A DNA stretch of 64,000 nt from UMGS1590 sp963558655 (GTDB lineage: Bacteria; Bacillota; Peptococcia; Peptococcales; Peptococcaceae): contig CAUWHJ010000001.1 of NCBI GenBank assembly GCA_963558655.1, positions 124,001 through 188,000 of the forward strand, read 5' to 3'. This document shows, piece by piece, positions 34,894-43,853 of the stretch. A model generated the notes under the pieces. That model worked only from the letters and a program-made list of their open reading frames with translations, had not been told where the DNA came from and searched no databases. The translations under genes and the position numbers were made by a program. Positions within the stretch are counted from its first letter, which is position 1. Each line of letters starts with the position of its first letter.

Positions 34894-35451
34894 ATGTTGG
34901 CGGAACTTGTGTGGACGCTGACGTTTCTGGTGCTCTTGACGGTACTGGTGTGGCCGCTTTTGAAAAAACGTCCGCTTTTGGTGCCGCTTTTTCAGCCGCT
35001 GACCTTTCTAACGGCTGAGATTGTGATGCTGACGTGGTTTTTTCAAGGTGGTTGGACACGAAGTGCCCAGTTCACGGCGCTCTTAGGCTTTGTCTTTGTA
35101 GGGCTTTTGCTGGGGCAGCAGACACTTGCACGCAGGCGTTGGTTTTTCTTTCGTCGCGGCGGCTTTGTGGGTGATATGGACACCTATGATGCTTTGGCAC
35201 TGGCGTTACGTCAGGCAATCAGCGAACTGCATCTGGAGCCGGCAGCGGTGGTTTGCCGCTACGATGGCTGGCTGGGGCTTTCGCCTTTGACAGCGGAGAC
35301 AGAGAAGGCGCTCTTTTTGCATATTGAAGAAGCGTTGACAGATACCAAGTGGCAGCGGCGCGGCGGCTGGCAGCTCTTTTTTGGGGTGCAGTGGCTGGTA
35401 CTTTGTATGGCGTTGGTGGTTCAGTATTTAACAATGAGTGGAGGGTTCTGA
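34894..35451 (+). CDS. Hypothetical membrane protein (185 aa)
   Basis: I do not recognise this family. Two to three hydrophobic segments at the N-terminus (residues about 5-25, 30-50, 60-75), a soluble middle of about 85 residues with Trp and acidic patches, and a last membrane segment near the end. ATG 34894 lies 4 bases after the obgE stop, so it is in the same operon. No cysteine motif. Confidence 0.6.
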   Translation: MLAELVWTLTFLVLLTVLVWPLLKKRPLLVPLFQPLTFLTAEIVMLTWFFQGGWTRSAQFTALLGFVFVGLLLGQQTLARRRWFFFRRGGFVGDMDTYDALALALRQAISELHLEPAAVVCRYDGWLGLSPLTAETEKALFLHIEEALTDTKWQRRGGWQLFFGVQWLVLCMALVVQYLTMSGGF

Positions 35452-35454
35452 ATC

Positions 35455-35655
35455 GTGAACAATATTCTCCTTGTAATTGCTATTGTGCTTTTGGTGTGTG
35501 GGCTGATTGTTAAAGGCTATGGCATGGCCCAACTGGCTAATAAAAAACTTTCGGAAGCGGAGCGCATGGCGCGCTATAAGAAAACCATTCCTGTTTCCTA
35601 TGCGATGCTCTTGCCAACCATTCTTATTGTGGCTTATCTTGTGGTAACAAAATAG
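35455..35655 (+). CDS. Small membrane protein (66 aa)
   Basis: Two hydrophobic helices (residues 4-24 and 46-64) joined by a charged loop (KKLSEAERMARYKKT). GTG 35455 follows GGAGGG at good spacing, 3 bases after the preceding stop. Unrecognised; probably the last gene of the obgE operon. Confidence 0.6.
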   Translation: MNNILLVIAIVLLVCGLIVKGYGMAQLANKKLSEAERMARYKKTIPVSYAMLLPTILIVAYLVVTK

Positions 35656-35705
35656 CAACATGGTTTGGCAACTGAGCGATTCTGCTACAAAAAAGTAACA
35701 TTTTG

Positions 35706-35750
35706 TTGTTTAATGAACCCTTGTGCTCTATAATAGACACAAGGGTTTTT
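35706..35750 (+). promoter_or_regulatory. Promoter enclosed by an inverted repeat
   Basis: TTGTTT (35706-35711), 17 bases, TATAAT (35729-35734). AACCCTTGTG (35717-35726) and CACAAGGGTT (35738-35747) flank the -10 and are followed by a T run, so the element may be operator, upstream terminator, or both. Confidence 0.6.
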
Positions 35751-35778
35751 ACTATCATAGGAAAGAGAGGGGTTTCTC

Positions 35779-36297
35779 ATGAGAAAACGGATACTGGCAC
35801 TGATGGCCTTATTGTTGACAGCACTCTTTTGTTTCAGTGGTTGCAGTAAGGCTGACACAAAAGAGGAAAACACTTTTGTCAGCAGCTTGTACGAAGCAAA
35901 AAATCCTTATATTGAAAATACCTCCGCAGACAACGACCTTGTGCGTTTGACGGGGCTTGGCGGAAATGGCAAATTTACCATCGAAGTTCAGGATGCCAGT
36001 CATCCTTATACGCTCATGATTCGCTATATGTACCTCGACAATGACGTCAATCTTGAATCCATGGATAGCACCATGGTCAGCGCTGCTGCTGTGCTTTTGG
36101 CGCTCATTGGTGACTGTGAACAGGTCAGCTGGAGTTATCCGGGAGCAGATGGGTTGGTAACTGGTAGTGTTACCACTGACTATATCAATACCACCTATGA
36201 AACCGATGTTAAAGCTGCTGGCGAGGATGAGGCTGCTTTCACGGCGCTCTGTGGCATCTTCTATCCGGACAAAACAACTACTACGACAGAAGAATAA
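35779..36297 (+). CDS. DUF4825-like lipoprotein
   Basis: 172 residues. Lipoprotein signal peptide with lipobox FSGC (Cys 21). The segment LYEAKNPYIENTSADNDLVRLTGL resembles DUF4825, a small extracytoplasmic domain of unknown function found in Firmicutes lipoproteins. The tail is Thr/Glu-rich. GAAAGAGAGG precedes ATG 35779. Monocistronic, own promoter and terminator. Confidence 0.75.
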   Translation: MRKRILALMALLLTALFCFSGCSKADTKEENTFVSSLYEAKNPYIENTSADNDLVRLTGLGGNGKFTIEVQDASHPYTLMIRYMYLDNDVNLESMDSTMVSAAAVLLALIGDCEQVSWSYPGADGLVTGSVTTDYINTTYETDVKAAGEDEAAFTALCGIFYPDKTTTTTEE

Positions 36298-36303
36298 GCA
36301 AAG

Positions 36304-36339
36304 GGGGGCGCGTTCGCTTAGCAAGCGGCGCCCTTTTTA
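36304..36339 (+). terminator. Terminator after lipoprotein gene
   Basis: GGGCGC...GCGCCC with an inner CGCTT/AAGCG stem, followed by TTTTT. Confidence 0.8.
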
Positions 36340-36366
36340 TATACCTTTAGAGAAAGGAGATCCACC

Positions 36367-37134
36367 ATGCTCTGGCAACATAAGCTTAAAAAGCATCTGC
36401 CATTTTTCAAAAAACGTGCTGTGAATAAAGCACTGCGGCGGCGCAAGCTGGAAAAATATCTGCCGGTGCTTTGTCTGATGGGCGTTCTTTTGCTCATCAT
36501 GGTCGCTATTGTAGCTTTGCTGGTGGTGAAAATTGGCGTTCCATTCTATGAAACCATCAGTGAGCCAAATGCAGCACGCGATTGGGTATTGTCTTTTGGA
36601 AAATGGAGCTACTTGGTGCTCTTTCTCATTACCTTTTTGCAAGTGGTGGTTGCCATTTTGCCCGGCGAGCCGTTTCAAATTGCTGCCGGTTTGGCGTTTG
36701 GGCCGGTTGTAGGTTCCCTGTTGAGCACAATGGGGACGCTGTTGGCATCGGTGACTACATTTTTGCTCACGCGTATTTTTGGCTACAAACTCATCAAATT
36801 TTTCTTTTCCGAGCGCACACGCTCAAAGATGGATTTGCGTGCTTACAGCAAAGAAAGCATTGAGCGCGTGGTGTTCATTGCCTTTCTTATTCCGGGTACG
36901 CCAAAAGATTTTCTGGCTTATGCTGTTGGGCTGACACCGCTTTCTCTGCTTAGCTGGATTCGTATTACGGTGATTGCACGCTTTCCACCGATTATTATGG
37001 CAGCCTGCGGCGGTCATGCGCTTTCGCAGGGAAATTTCCAAACGGCGGCGGTTACCATTCTTATTGGCAATGTGATTAGCCTTGTTGTGTATGCGTTTTA
37101 TGAACTGTATCATCGCCTTAAAAAACGTGGTTGA
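36367..37134 (+). CDS. TVP38/TMEM64-family membrane protein (VTT domain)
   Basis: 255 residues, about six membrane segments. VTT (SNARE-associated) features: LPGEPFQIAAGLAFGPVVGSLLSTMGTLLAS and FLIPGTPKDFLAYAVGLTPLS, the re-entrant-loop motifs of DedA-superfamily lipid scramblases or transporters. Likely moves or flips a lipid; substrate unknown. AGAAAGGAGATCC precedes ATG 36367. Confidence 0.88.
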   Translation: MLWQHKLKKHLPFFKKRAVNKALRRRKLEKYLPVLCLMGVLLLIMVAIVALLVVKIGVPFYETISEPNAARDWVLSFGKWSYLVLFLITFLQVVVAILPGEPFQIAAGLAFGPVVGSLLSTMGTLLASVTTFLLTRIFGYKLIKFFFSERTRSKMDLRAYSKESIERVVFIAFLIPGTPKDFLAYAVGLTPLSLLSWIRITVIARFPPIIMAACGGHALSQGNFQTAAVTILIGNVISLVVYAFYELYHRLKKRG

Positions 37135-37157
37135 ATTTTAGAAAGAAGGTTTGACAA

Positions 37158-37676
37158 ATGAACGATTTTTTATCCCTTGCTGCTGCACGTTATTCGGTGC
37201 GAAAGTTTAAGCCGGAAGCGATTGCCGAGGACACCCTGGCGCGTATTCTTGAGGCGGGACGCCTTGCGCCAACCGCTTGCAACAATCAGGCGGTGCATAT
37301 CTATGTGCTGAAAAGCGACGCTGTGTTGGCGAAAGTGGCAGCGCTGACCAAATTCACTTTCGGTGCGCCGACTGTGCTTCTTGTTTGCGCTGAAGAAAGC
37401 CGCACCTGGAAAAATCCATTAGAGCAAGGTATCACCTCTGCTGAACAAGACGCTGCCATTGTGGCAACGCATATGATACTTGAAGCCTGGGAAGAAGGCG
37501 TTGGCTCATGCTGGGTGGGGTATTTCCCAAACAGCAAAGTGGCGGAAGCTTTGGCGCTACCTGCCGACCACAAGCCGGTGCTTTTGATGCCAATGGGCTA
37601 TCCTGCTGATGATGCTGCGCCAACAAAGATGCACACCGACAGCCGCAGCCTTGATGAATTGGTCACGATTTTATAA
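37158..37676 (+). CDS. Nitroreductase-family protein
   Basis: 172 residues, one FMN-binding nitroreductase domain: RYSVRKFKPEAI, ILEAGRLAPTACNNQAVH and the late GVGSCWVGYFPNSKVAEALALP. Short form lacking accessory ferredoxin domains. Substrate unknown; could reduce quinones or nitro compounds. GAAAGAAGG precedes ATG 37158, 23 bases after the VTT gene, so probably co-transcribed. Confidence 0.88.
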   Translation: MNDFLSLAAARYSVRKFKPEAIAEDTLARILEAGRLAPTACNNQAVHIYVLKSDAVLAKVAALTKFTFGAPTVLLVCAEESRTWKNPLEQGITSAEQDAAIVATHMILEAWEEGVGSCWVGYFPNSKVAEALALPADHKPVLLMPMGYPADDAAPTKMHTDSRSLDELVTIL

Positions 37677-37683
37677 TGCCATG

Positions 37684-37733
37684 AAAAAAACCTCGGCACC
37701 TTCCTTTTCAAAAGGAGGGTGCCGAGGCTTTTT
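37684..37733. terminator. Bidirectional terminator between nitroreductase and tmk
   Basis: CCTCGGCACC...GGTGCCGAGG with an inner CCTTTT/AAAAGG stem, A run on one side, T run on the other. Confidence 0.88.
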
Positions 37734-37735
37734 AT

Positions 37736-38341
37736 TTATGCAAGAATGTTTTCTACCGCTTGCCAGACAGTTTCTGCAATGGCTTCTGGCGGCTGGCTGG
37801 CGTCAATCGTAACAACGTTGTCAGCGTGGCGTACTTCGGCGAGCATACGGTACATATCACGCACTTGGTAGAGCTGGCGTTGAGTCTCATAACGTTCGCG
37901 GTCGTTGCCACGGGCACCGATACGCGCCATGGCGGTTTGTGCGTCAAGGTCGAAATAAAGGGTGAGGTCCGGATGCAAGCGTTTGTCGGCTTCGGCATTG
38001 AGGCTTAACACCCATTCTAATGTGAGCGTTTGGCTGTTGTAGGCCAAAGAAGAAAGCACATAGCGGTCACACAGTACCACTGTGCCTTTGGCGAGATGCG
38101 CCTTGATTTCTTTGATGTGTTCAAGACGGTCGGCTGCGAACAAAAGTGCCATTGTGGCTTCATCAAACTGAGAAGCATCGCTCAACGCTTGGCGAATGAG
38201 CTGGCCAATGCTACTGTCTGATGGTTCGCGGGTGAGCACCACCTGATGGCCGCTGGCCTTTAATTTTTCGGCGAGCAGGTCGAGTTGTGTGCCCTTGCCG
38301 CTGCCGTCGATGCCTTCCAGGACAATGAGTTTGCCACTCAT
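37736..38341 (-). CDS. tmk: Thymidylate kinase
   Basis: Phosphorylates dTMP to dTDP. 201 residues. P-loop GIDGSGKGTQ, DR-x motif LTREPSDSSIGQLIR, and CDRYVLSSLAYN. The start overlaps the trpS stop (ATGA), so the pair is translationally coupled. The P-loop Lys-Gly in place of the commoner Lys-Ser is within family variation. Confidence 0.94.
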   Translation of the reverse strand: MSGKLIVLEGIDGSGKGTQLDLLAEKLKASGHQVVLTREPSDSSIGQLIRQALSDASQFDEATMALLFAADRLEHIKEIKAHLAKGTVVLCDRYVLSSLAYNSQTLTLEWVLSLNAEADKRLHPDLTLYFDLDAQTAMARIGARGNDRERYETQRQLYQVRDMYRMLAEVRHADNVVTIDASQPPEAIAETVWQAVENILA

Positions 38342-39348
38342 GCCTTGATGCCTCCCAGGTTGAGGTGCATGGCTTCTTTTACTTTGGCGATGTTTTCATT
38401 ACCAATAGCGTTGGCGTGGGCGTTGCCTTTGCGAATGATGTCGCGCACATCGTCCAGATGCGCTTCATAATAAGCGCGGCGTTCACGGAATGGGTCCAGG
38501 AGGTCGTTGAGGCTTTGCGTCAGGCGCTTTTTGCAGGCCACACAGCCAATGGTACCTGCTTTGCAGCGTTCGCAGATGTCTTCATGCTCTTCCGGTGTAA
38601 AGACGGCATGGTATTTGTTGACCACACAAATGTCAGGATGACCAGGGTCGGTAGCGCGAATACGGCTAGGGTCGGTGACAGCTTTGCTGACCTTTTCTTT
38701 CACAACCTCTGGCGTATCGGAGAGATAGATGGCATTGCCCAGGCTCTTACCCATCTTAGCGTTACCGTCAAGGCCAGCCAAACGAGGAAATTCGCTGAGC
38801 TTGATTTCTGGTTCTTTAATCAGCGGTGCATCTGGGCAGTAGAGATCGTTGAAGCGGCGCACCAGCTTGCGTGCCAGCTCGATGTGTGGCTTTTGGTCTT
38901 CGCCAACAGGCACCAAATCGGCGTTGCAGAAAGTGATGTCGGCAGCCTGGCTGACAGGATAGCCGATGAAGCCATAAGTCATATCATCGTAGCCATATTG
39001 AGCGGCTTCGGTTTTTACCGTTGGGTTATGGCGCAATACGTTCATCGTAACGAACATGGAATAGAAAATCGTTAGTTCAGCGATAGATGGGATCTGGCTC
39101 TGCAAGAACAGGGTGGTTTTTTCCGGGTCCAGCCCCACAGAGAGGTTATCAATAGCCACTTGCATGATGCTGTCGCTGATAAGCTCCGGACGTTCAAAAT
39201 GCGTTGTCAGTGCCTGAATGTCGGCGATTTCGATGAAGGTGTCATATTCGTGCTGCAATTTCACACGGTTGGACAAACTGCCCACATAGTGACCAATGTG
39301 CAAGCGGCCGGTTGGACGGTCGCCGGTGAGAATGCGTTTCATTGTCAT
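38338..39348 (-). CDS. trpS: Tryptophan-tRNA ligase
   Basis: Class I aminoacyl-tRNA synthetase. 336 residues. HIGH box GRLHIGHYVG, KMSKS-like loop KMGKSLGN, and a Cys4 motif (CERCKAGTIGCVACKKR) in the region where many Firmicutes enzymes carry an Fe-S or zinc site. ATG 39348 follows AAAGGAG; ATG 39342 is possible. No T-box was seen in its short leader. Confidence 0.95.
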   Translation of the reverse strand: MTMKRILTGDRPTGRLHIGHYVGSLSNRVKLQHEYDTFIEIADIQALTTHFERPELISDSIMQVAIDNLSVGLDPEKTTLFLQSQIPSIAELTIFYSMFVTMNVLRHNPTVKTEAAQYGYDDMTYGFIGYPVSQAADITFCNADLVPVGEDQKPHIELARKLVRRFNDLYCPDAPLIKEPEIKLSEFPRLAGLDGNAKMGKSLGNAIYLSDTPEVVKEKVSKAVTDPSRIRATDPGHPDICVVNKYHAVFTPEEHEDICERCKAGTIGCVACKKRLTQSLNDLLDPFRERRAYYEAHLDDVRDIIRKGNAHANAIGNENIAKVKEAMHLNLGGIKA

Positions 39349-39410
39349 AAGTCTACTCCTTTTATAAAAGCGCAGAAAACGCGCAAATTTTGCCTGTTCA
39401 CAATATATAA

Positions 39411-39439
39411 AGTATAAAATTTATTGGCGGTCTTGTCAA
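39411..39439 (-). promoter_or_regulatory. Promoter of trpS-tmk
   Basis: Minus-strand TTGACA (39434-39439), 17 bases, TATACT (39411-39416). Confidence 0.75.
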
Positions 39440-39545
39440 TTAAAGCGCGGCTTTCCATAGAAAATAGACGGCGGCAAACGCCGGAACTATTAAAAATCAC
39501 AATGGGTGATTGGCGCAAAAATATGGATTGCGGTCGGTGGTGCTC

Positions 39546-39574
39546 TTGATTTACAGTGGGAGATAATTTATACT
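39546..39574 (+). promoter_or_regulatory. Promoter of the aminotransferase gene
   Basis: TTGATT (39546-39551), 17 bases, TATACT (39569-39574), about 37 bases before the ATG. Confidence 0.7.
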
Positions 39575-39610
39575 GAACCCCAGAATAAAAATACATAGGA
39601 GGAACGGATC

Positions 39611-40861
39611 ATGACTACTTTATTAGCCAAGCATGCCCAGGGGAAGGGCGGCCCAGATGTTATCTTCGCTTATTCTGCACAGGCCAGTGCACGTGCTGCG
39701 GAGGTTGGCAAGGAAAATGTGACGAATGCTACCATCGGTGCGTTTTTGAATGCAGACGGCAGCTTGAAAACCATGCAAACCGTAGAGGAGGCGCTTGCTG
39801 CGATTCCATTCCAGGAAGCAGCCAACTATGCACCAATCAATGGTATGCCTGAGTACATCGAAGCGATGACCGAAAGCGTGTTACGCAATCATCGTCCAGC
39901 CAATACCTATACGGCTGGTATCGCTACGCCTGGCGGCACCGGTGCTTTGCACAATGGCTTTTTTAACTATCTCAACGAAGGTGAAGTGGCGTTGACCACC
40001 AGCTATTTCTGGGGCAACTATCGCAGCCTGCTCACCGAAATGGGCCGCGACATTAAAACCTTCAACACGTTCAACCCAGATGGCAGCTTCGACCTTGTTG
40101 CCTGCGAAGCAGCCTGCAAAGAAGTGGCTGAACAACAGACCAACCTGCTCTTGCTTTTGAACACGCCGGCACACAACCCTACTGGCCTTGCTGTGAGTGA
40201 TGATGAATGGAAAGCCATCATTGCCAGCCTGACAACCATTGCCAATAATGGCAAGAACAACGTTATTCTCATGATCGACACCGCCTATATCGACTATGCC
40301 GGCGAACATGGCCGTGACTTCTTTGAGTTCTTTACCGATCTGCCGGAAAACTTCCTCGTCATTGTTTGCGCCAGCGCTTCTAAAGGCTACACCCTTTATG
40401 GCTATCGCCTTGGCCTGATGTTCTGCATTGCTCAGAGCCAGGCAATTTGCGACGAATTTGAACGCGCCAACGGCGCTTCCGCACGTGCAACCTGGTCCAA
40501 CGGCACACGCCCAGCCATGGAAGCAGTAACCCTCTTGAACACCGACCCAGCACGCCGTGACGCCTTCCGCAAAGAACAGGACGAATTTGCAGCCAGCCTG
40601 CAGCATCGTGCCGACATCTTCATGAGCGAAGCTGCCGAAGTGGGGCTCGCAACCTGCCCATATAAGAGTGGCTTCTTCATCTATGTGCCAACGCCAACCC
40701 ATGAACAGGCTGTAGCCATCTTTGACAAGCTCGCTGCTCAGAACATCTATGTGGTGCCGCTCGGCAACGGCTTGCGTATTGCCATCTGCGCCATCGATGA
40801 TGCCAAGATTGTTGGCATGGCTGCAAAATTCAAAGTAGCCTATGATGAAGTGGTGAAGTAA
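39611..40861 (+). CDS. PLP-dependent class I/II aminotransferase
   Basis: 416 residues. TPGGTGALHNGFFNYL (phosphate site), NTPAHNPTG, MIDTAYIDYAG (Asp-x-x-Tyr) and the Schiff-base lysine in SASKGYTLYGYRLG. Related to bacterial aromatic/aspartate aminotransferases; substrate probably aromatic or dicarboxylic amino acids. Encoded alone with strong codon bias, suggesting high expression. AGGAGGAACGG precedes ATG 39611. Confidence 0.9.
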   Translation: MTTLLAKHAQGKGGPDVIFAYSAQASARAAEVGKENVTNATIGAFLNADGSLKTMQTVEEALAAIPFQEAANYAPINGMPEYIEAMTESVLRNHRPANTYTAGIATPGGTGALHNGFFNYLNEGEVALTTSYFWGNYRSLLTEMGRDIKTFNTFNPDGSFDLVACEAACKEVAEQQTNLLLLLNTPAHNPTGLAVSDDEWKAIIASLTTIANNGKNNVILMIDTAYIDYAGEHGRDFFEFFTDLPENFLVIVCASASKGYTLYGYRLGLMFCIAQSQAICDEFERANGASARATWSNGTRPAMEAVTLLNTDPARRDAFRKEQDEFAASLQHRADIFMSEAAEVGLATCPYKSGFFIYVPTPTHEQAVAIFDKLAAQNIYVVPLGNGLRIAICAIDDAKIVGMAAKFKVAYDEVVK

Positions 40862-40908
40862 GGGAAGTTTTACAGGAACGCTGCTTTGTCATAAAAACAA
40901 TAACAGTT

Positions 40909-40942
40909 AAATGCTCTTGCGTACTTGCGAGAGCATTTTTAT
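40909..40942 (+). terminator. Terminator after aminotransferase gene
   Basis: AAATGCTCTTGC paired with GCGAGAGCATTT (one mismatch), then TTTATTTTTTT. Confidence 0.82.
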
Positions 40943-40986
40943 TTTTTTATAATTGTCCTTTGTAAATACAGTAAGCATAAGGATGA

Positions 40987-42267
40987 TTGAATGTGAAGGA
41001 AAAACGTGATTATTTATTACTAGGCGTTTTTTCCCTGTTGATGGGTGCGTTATCGGGCGTGGTGATTTGGGCCGTGTTCCATCTCATGCACTGGAGCATC
41101 ACCCTGATTTGGGAAACCATACCGATGCAATTAGGGGCGTCCCATTCGCTGGCATATAACGTGATTGTTTGTGTGTCGGGCGGCGTGCTGATTGGCTTGA
41201 TGCAGAAAAAATTTGGCGCCTTGCCGGAACCGCTGCCTGCTGTGATGGCCAGGGTGAAAAAAGAAGGCGGTTATCCTTACAATCGCCTGCCGTTAATGAT
41301 TGTGATGTTTTTACTGCCGATTATTTTCGGCGGCGCCATTGGTCCGGAAGCAGGCTTGACAGGTGTCATCGCAGGTTTGTGGACCTTTGTTTGTAGGACC
41401 ATTAACTACACGGGCGTTCGCTTGGAAGCCATGGCAGAAACAGGGATTGTTGCCACATTAGGCATTATCTTTGGCGCGCCGCTTTTTGGGATTGCTACCT
41501 ATGTGGAACCGGATGACGAACACGAACATTACCGCGAAAAGCTGCTTTCAAAAAAGACGCGCATTTATCTGTATGGATTGGGGGTCGTCGGCATTTTTGC
41601 AGCCATGTTTGGCTTGAACCGTGTACTTGGCAGCGGCACGGGTCTGCCACGCTTTTCCAAAATACACGCCATTGGCTGGGATCAGTGGAAATGGTCCCTG
41701 CTTTTGATTGCTGCCGGTATTGTCATGGCGCTTGTTTATATGCAGTGCACAAAAATTGCCATGAAACTGGCAGCGCATTTGGCTGACCGCATTGTTCTTT
41801 CATGTATTGTGGCGGGCTTATTTGTGGGGATTGTTGGACACGTCATGCCTGCTGTGATGTTTTCCGGGCAAGATGCCTTAGACACGCTTTTGGTTACATG
41901 GTATGGCTATTCTGCTGTGGTGCTATTGTTGATTGCTTTCGCTAAAGCGGTTCTTACATCGGTGTGTATCAGCTTTGGCTGGCGTGGGGGAAATATTTTC
42001 CCTGTTGTTTATATGGGTGCAGCAGTGGGCTATGCATTTGCCATCGTGGTGGACATGCAAAATTCTTATGCTTTATTGGACGGTAGTTTCGCAGTCGCCC
42101 TTGTTGTTGCGTCCATGACAGGTTTTATCCTGAGAAAACCTGTGACAGCGGTCGCTGTTTTGCTGCTGTGTTTTCCGATTACCTATCTCCCAGCACTGAC
42201 AGTTGCGTCGGTGATTGCGGCCAAGTTAGGAACACTCTACGCAAAACGTCAGCAAAAAGTGGGCTGA
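40987..42267 (+). CDS. ClC-family chloride channel/antiporter
   Basis: 426 residues, about 10-11 membrane segments. Conserved ClC motifs: GGAIGPEAGLTG with the gating Glu, GIIFGAPLFG, and SFGWRGGNIFPVVYMGAAVGYA near the anion site. The first motif of canonical ClC (GSGIP) is not evident, as in the more distant bacterial clade. Whether it carries chloride, fluoride or acts as exchanger is unknown. Start TTG 40987 or GTG 40993. Confidence 0.86.
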   Translation: MNVKEKRDYLLLGVFSLLMGALSGVVIWAVFHLMHWSITLIWETIPMQLGASHSLAYNVIVCVSGGVLIGLMQKKFGALPEPLPAVMARVKKEGGYPYNRLPLMIVMFLLPIIFGGAIGPEAGLTGVIAGLWTFVCRTINYTGVRLEAMAETGIVATLGIIFGAPLFGIATYVEPDDEHEHYREKLLSKKTRIYLYGLGVVGIFAAMFGLNRVLGSGTGLPRFSKIHAIGWDQWKWSLLLIAAGIVMALVYMQCTKIAMKLAAHLADRIVLSCIVAGLFVGIVGHVMPAVMFSGQDALDTLLVTWYGYSAVVLLLIAFAKAVLTSVCISFGWRGGNIFPVVYMGAAVGYAFAIVVDMQNSYALLDGSFAVALVVASMTGFILRKPVTAVAVLLLCFPITYLPALTVASVIAAKLGTLYAKRQQKVG

Positions 42268-42348
42268 TGGCAGTTGGTGGCGTTGCAAAAAGTCGCCAGC
42301 ATGACTGACAAAATGTTAAGTCGTGTATGATGCGTGGTGAAGCAAAAT

Positions 42349-42392
42349 AAAAAATCGGTAGTCTCTCAGTGTCGAGAGGCTACCGATTTTTT
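42349..42392. terminator. Bidirectional terminator between ClC and XRE genes
   Basis: AAAAAATCGGTAG...CTACCGATTTTTT with inner CTCTC/GAGAG. Confidence 0.85.
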
Positions 42393-42636
42393 ATTCGTCC
42401 AATCCTGCGAAAAATTCATCATAGCTGCAACCGTAAAATTTTCGCAGCTCAATGATGACGCTCGCGCGAATGTTCAGTTCGCCGGATTCATATTTTGCAT
42501 ACGTCGTGCGTCCAATGTCACAGCCACGCAGCTGCAATTCCGCACACAGCTTTTCCTGCGACAGCCCCGCGCTCATTCGCAGCCTGCGTAGATTCATTCC
42601 CATATAGCGATCTCGCCGAATTTTCTGCTCATCCAT
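42391..42636 (-). CDS. XRE-family helix-turn-helix regulator
   Basis: 81 residues, one HTH domain: MGMNLRRLRMSAGLSQEKLCAEL then IGRTTYAKYESGELNIRASVIIELRKFY. Phage-repressor-like single-domain regulator; target unknown. The divergent gap holds the perfect palindrome ACCAATATTGGT (42663-42674), a candidate operator 27 bases upstream of its start. Confidence 0.85.
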   Translation of the reverse strand: MDEQKIRRDRYMGMNLRRLRMSAGLSQEKLCAELQLRGCDIGRTTYAKYESGELNIRASVIIELRKFYGCSYDEFFAGLDE

Positions 42637-42662
42637 AACCTTTTACCCCGTGTAGCACTTTG

Positions 42663-42674
42663 ACCAATATTGGT
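42663..42674. promoter_or_regulatory. Perfect 12-base palindrome, candidate XRE operator
   Basis: ACCAATATTGGT sits in the 142-base divergent gap between the XRE gene and the zinc-ribbon gene. Confidence 0.45.
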
Positions 42675-42778
42675 AGCAATGTGCTTTATGGGTATATGGT
42701 ATGCTAAATTGTAATTAGGCTTTGACCGTGATACTGGTCGAATTGTGAATTTCAATTATTAATAAGGAGTGGAGGAAG

Positions 42779-43447
42779 ATGGCGTTAATAAAATGTCCGG
42801 AATGTGGAAGAGAAATCTCTGACCAGGCAGAGATTTGTCCAAATTGTGGATACAGTTTCGAGAGAAAAAAATCTAAGGTAAGTAGTGGTCGGAATAAGAC
42901 ATCAACAGGGATGATTTTAAACTCTGTTGCAACAGTAGCTTGGGTCGTTTTTTTTGCTTTCATTTTCTTAGTTCTGGGAGGTGTACATGCTTATGCAACA
43001 AAGGATATATATCAGACTACTTATGTAAATCCCTTCGATGGGGTAAGGACACCAATGTATGAAGAAGAGAGTCATTTTATTGACCTGGATCAAGTAGATG
43101 AGTTCAGAGATAATGGGTATGAAATAGAGTATGTTGTTGGCGAAAGTCATTTTACGGATATTCTTTCTCCTACCATTTTTTTTATTGAATTGTGTGGTAT
43201 TGTGTTGATTTGTATATTAGGATTCGTAATATATCGAATGAAAGACAGCAATAATAGAATGCGACTTGCTCTTCCTTTTATATATCTAGGGGTAACAATT
43301 ATAACGATGGTAGCATTTACGTTTACGGCTTTTCTTCTTATAGTGACTGCATTAGGCATACCGGTGATACTATTTATTTTACAAATTGTTGCTGCTGTTA
43401 AATATATATCTGGAGCTAGATTACAGAGTATAGATGTTTTGGAATAG
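42779..43447 (+). CDS. Zinc-ribbon membrane protein
   Basis: 222 residues. An N-terminal zinc ribbon (CPECGREISDQAEICPNCGY, residues 5-24) is followed by a Ser/Lys linker and about three membrane segments (about 50-75, 130-155, 175-215), with an extracellular or luminal stretch between the first two. No enzyme domain recognised. GAGTGGAGGAAG precedes ATG 42779. Markedly AT-rich against neighbours, which suggests recent acquisition together with the divergent XRE gene. Confidence 0.75.
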   Translation: MALIKCPECGREISDQAEICPNCGYSFERKKSKVSSGRNKTSTGMILNSVATVAWVVFFAFIFLVLGGVHAYATKDIYQTTYVNPFDGVRTPMYEEESHFIDLDQVDEFRDNGYEIEYVVGESHFTDILSPTIFFIELCGIVLICILGFVIYRMKDSNNRMRLALPFIYLGVTIITMVAFTFTAFLLIVTALGIPVILFILQIVAAVKYISGARLQSIDVLE

Positions 43448-43537
43448 GAAAGATAGTAAGCTAAGAAAGTAAATGTTGTATTTTATCCTTTAGATAATTT
43501 TTTGTCGCATGTAACGCGATTTTATTGCGGCGCACTC

Positions 43538-43566
43538 TTGACGCCTATGCGCTCACGCGTTACAAT
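43538..43566 (+). promoter_or_regulatory. Promoter of T-box-thrS
   Basis: TTGACG (43538-43543), 17 bases, TACAAT (43561-43566). Confidence 0.75.
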
Positions 43567-43572
43567 GAATAA

Positions 43573-43835
43573 TCATAGGAAAATGCTTTGACGAGGAGGA
43601 CGCTTGCTTCTTCTGCATACCAGAGAGGGTGGTCTAGGCTGGAAGCCGCCTATGCAGCGCAAGTTGTCTACCACCTCTGAGCAGCGCTGGGATGACCGGC
43701 GACGTGTGGCGCGCGTTATGCGGCTGTGCCCTTGATGGGCAAAAAGTGGGCTGGCTTTTGTCAGTCAATCTGGGTGGAACCACGGGAATGTTCGGCGCTC
43801 TCGTCCCTTTTGGGATGAGAGCGCCTTTTATATTT
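43573..43835 (+). promoter_or_regulatory. T-box riboswitch (threonine)
   Basis: Senses uncharged tRNA-Thr and lets thrS be transcribed when it binds. The conserved T-box GGGTGGAACCACGGGA is at 43772-43787 and the intrinsic terminator GGCGCTCTC...GAGAGCGCC with a T run at 43794-43831. A long Stem I region (about 43595-43690) holds tandem ACC triplets at 43670-43675, either of which could be the threonine specifier. Confidence 0.92.
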
Positions 43836-43853
43836 TGTAAGGGAGAGAAAAGA

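Noticed and set aside
39349..39610. T-box upstream of trpS
   Set aside because: No GGGTGG-ACC-CG core or terminator pair; the promoter lies too close to the start to leave room for one.
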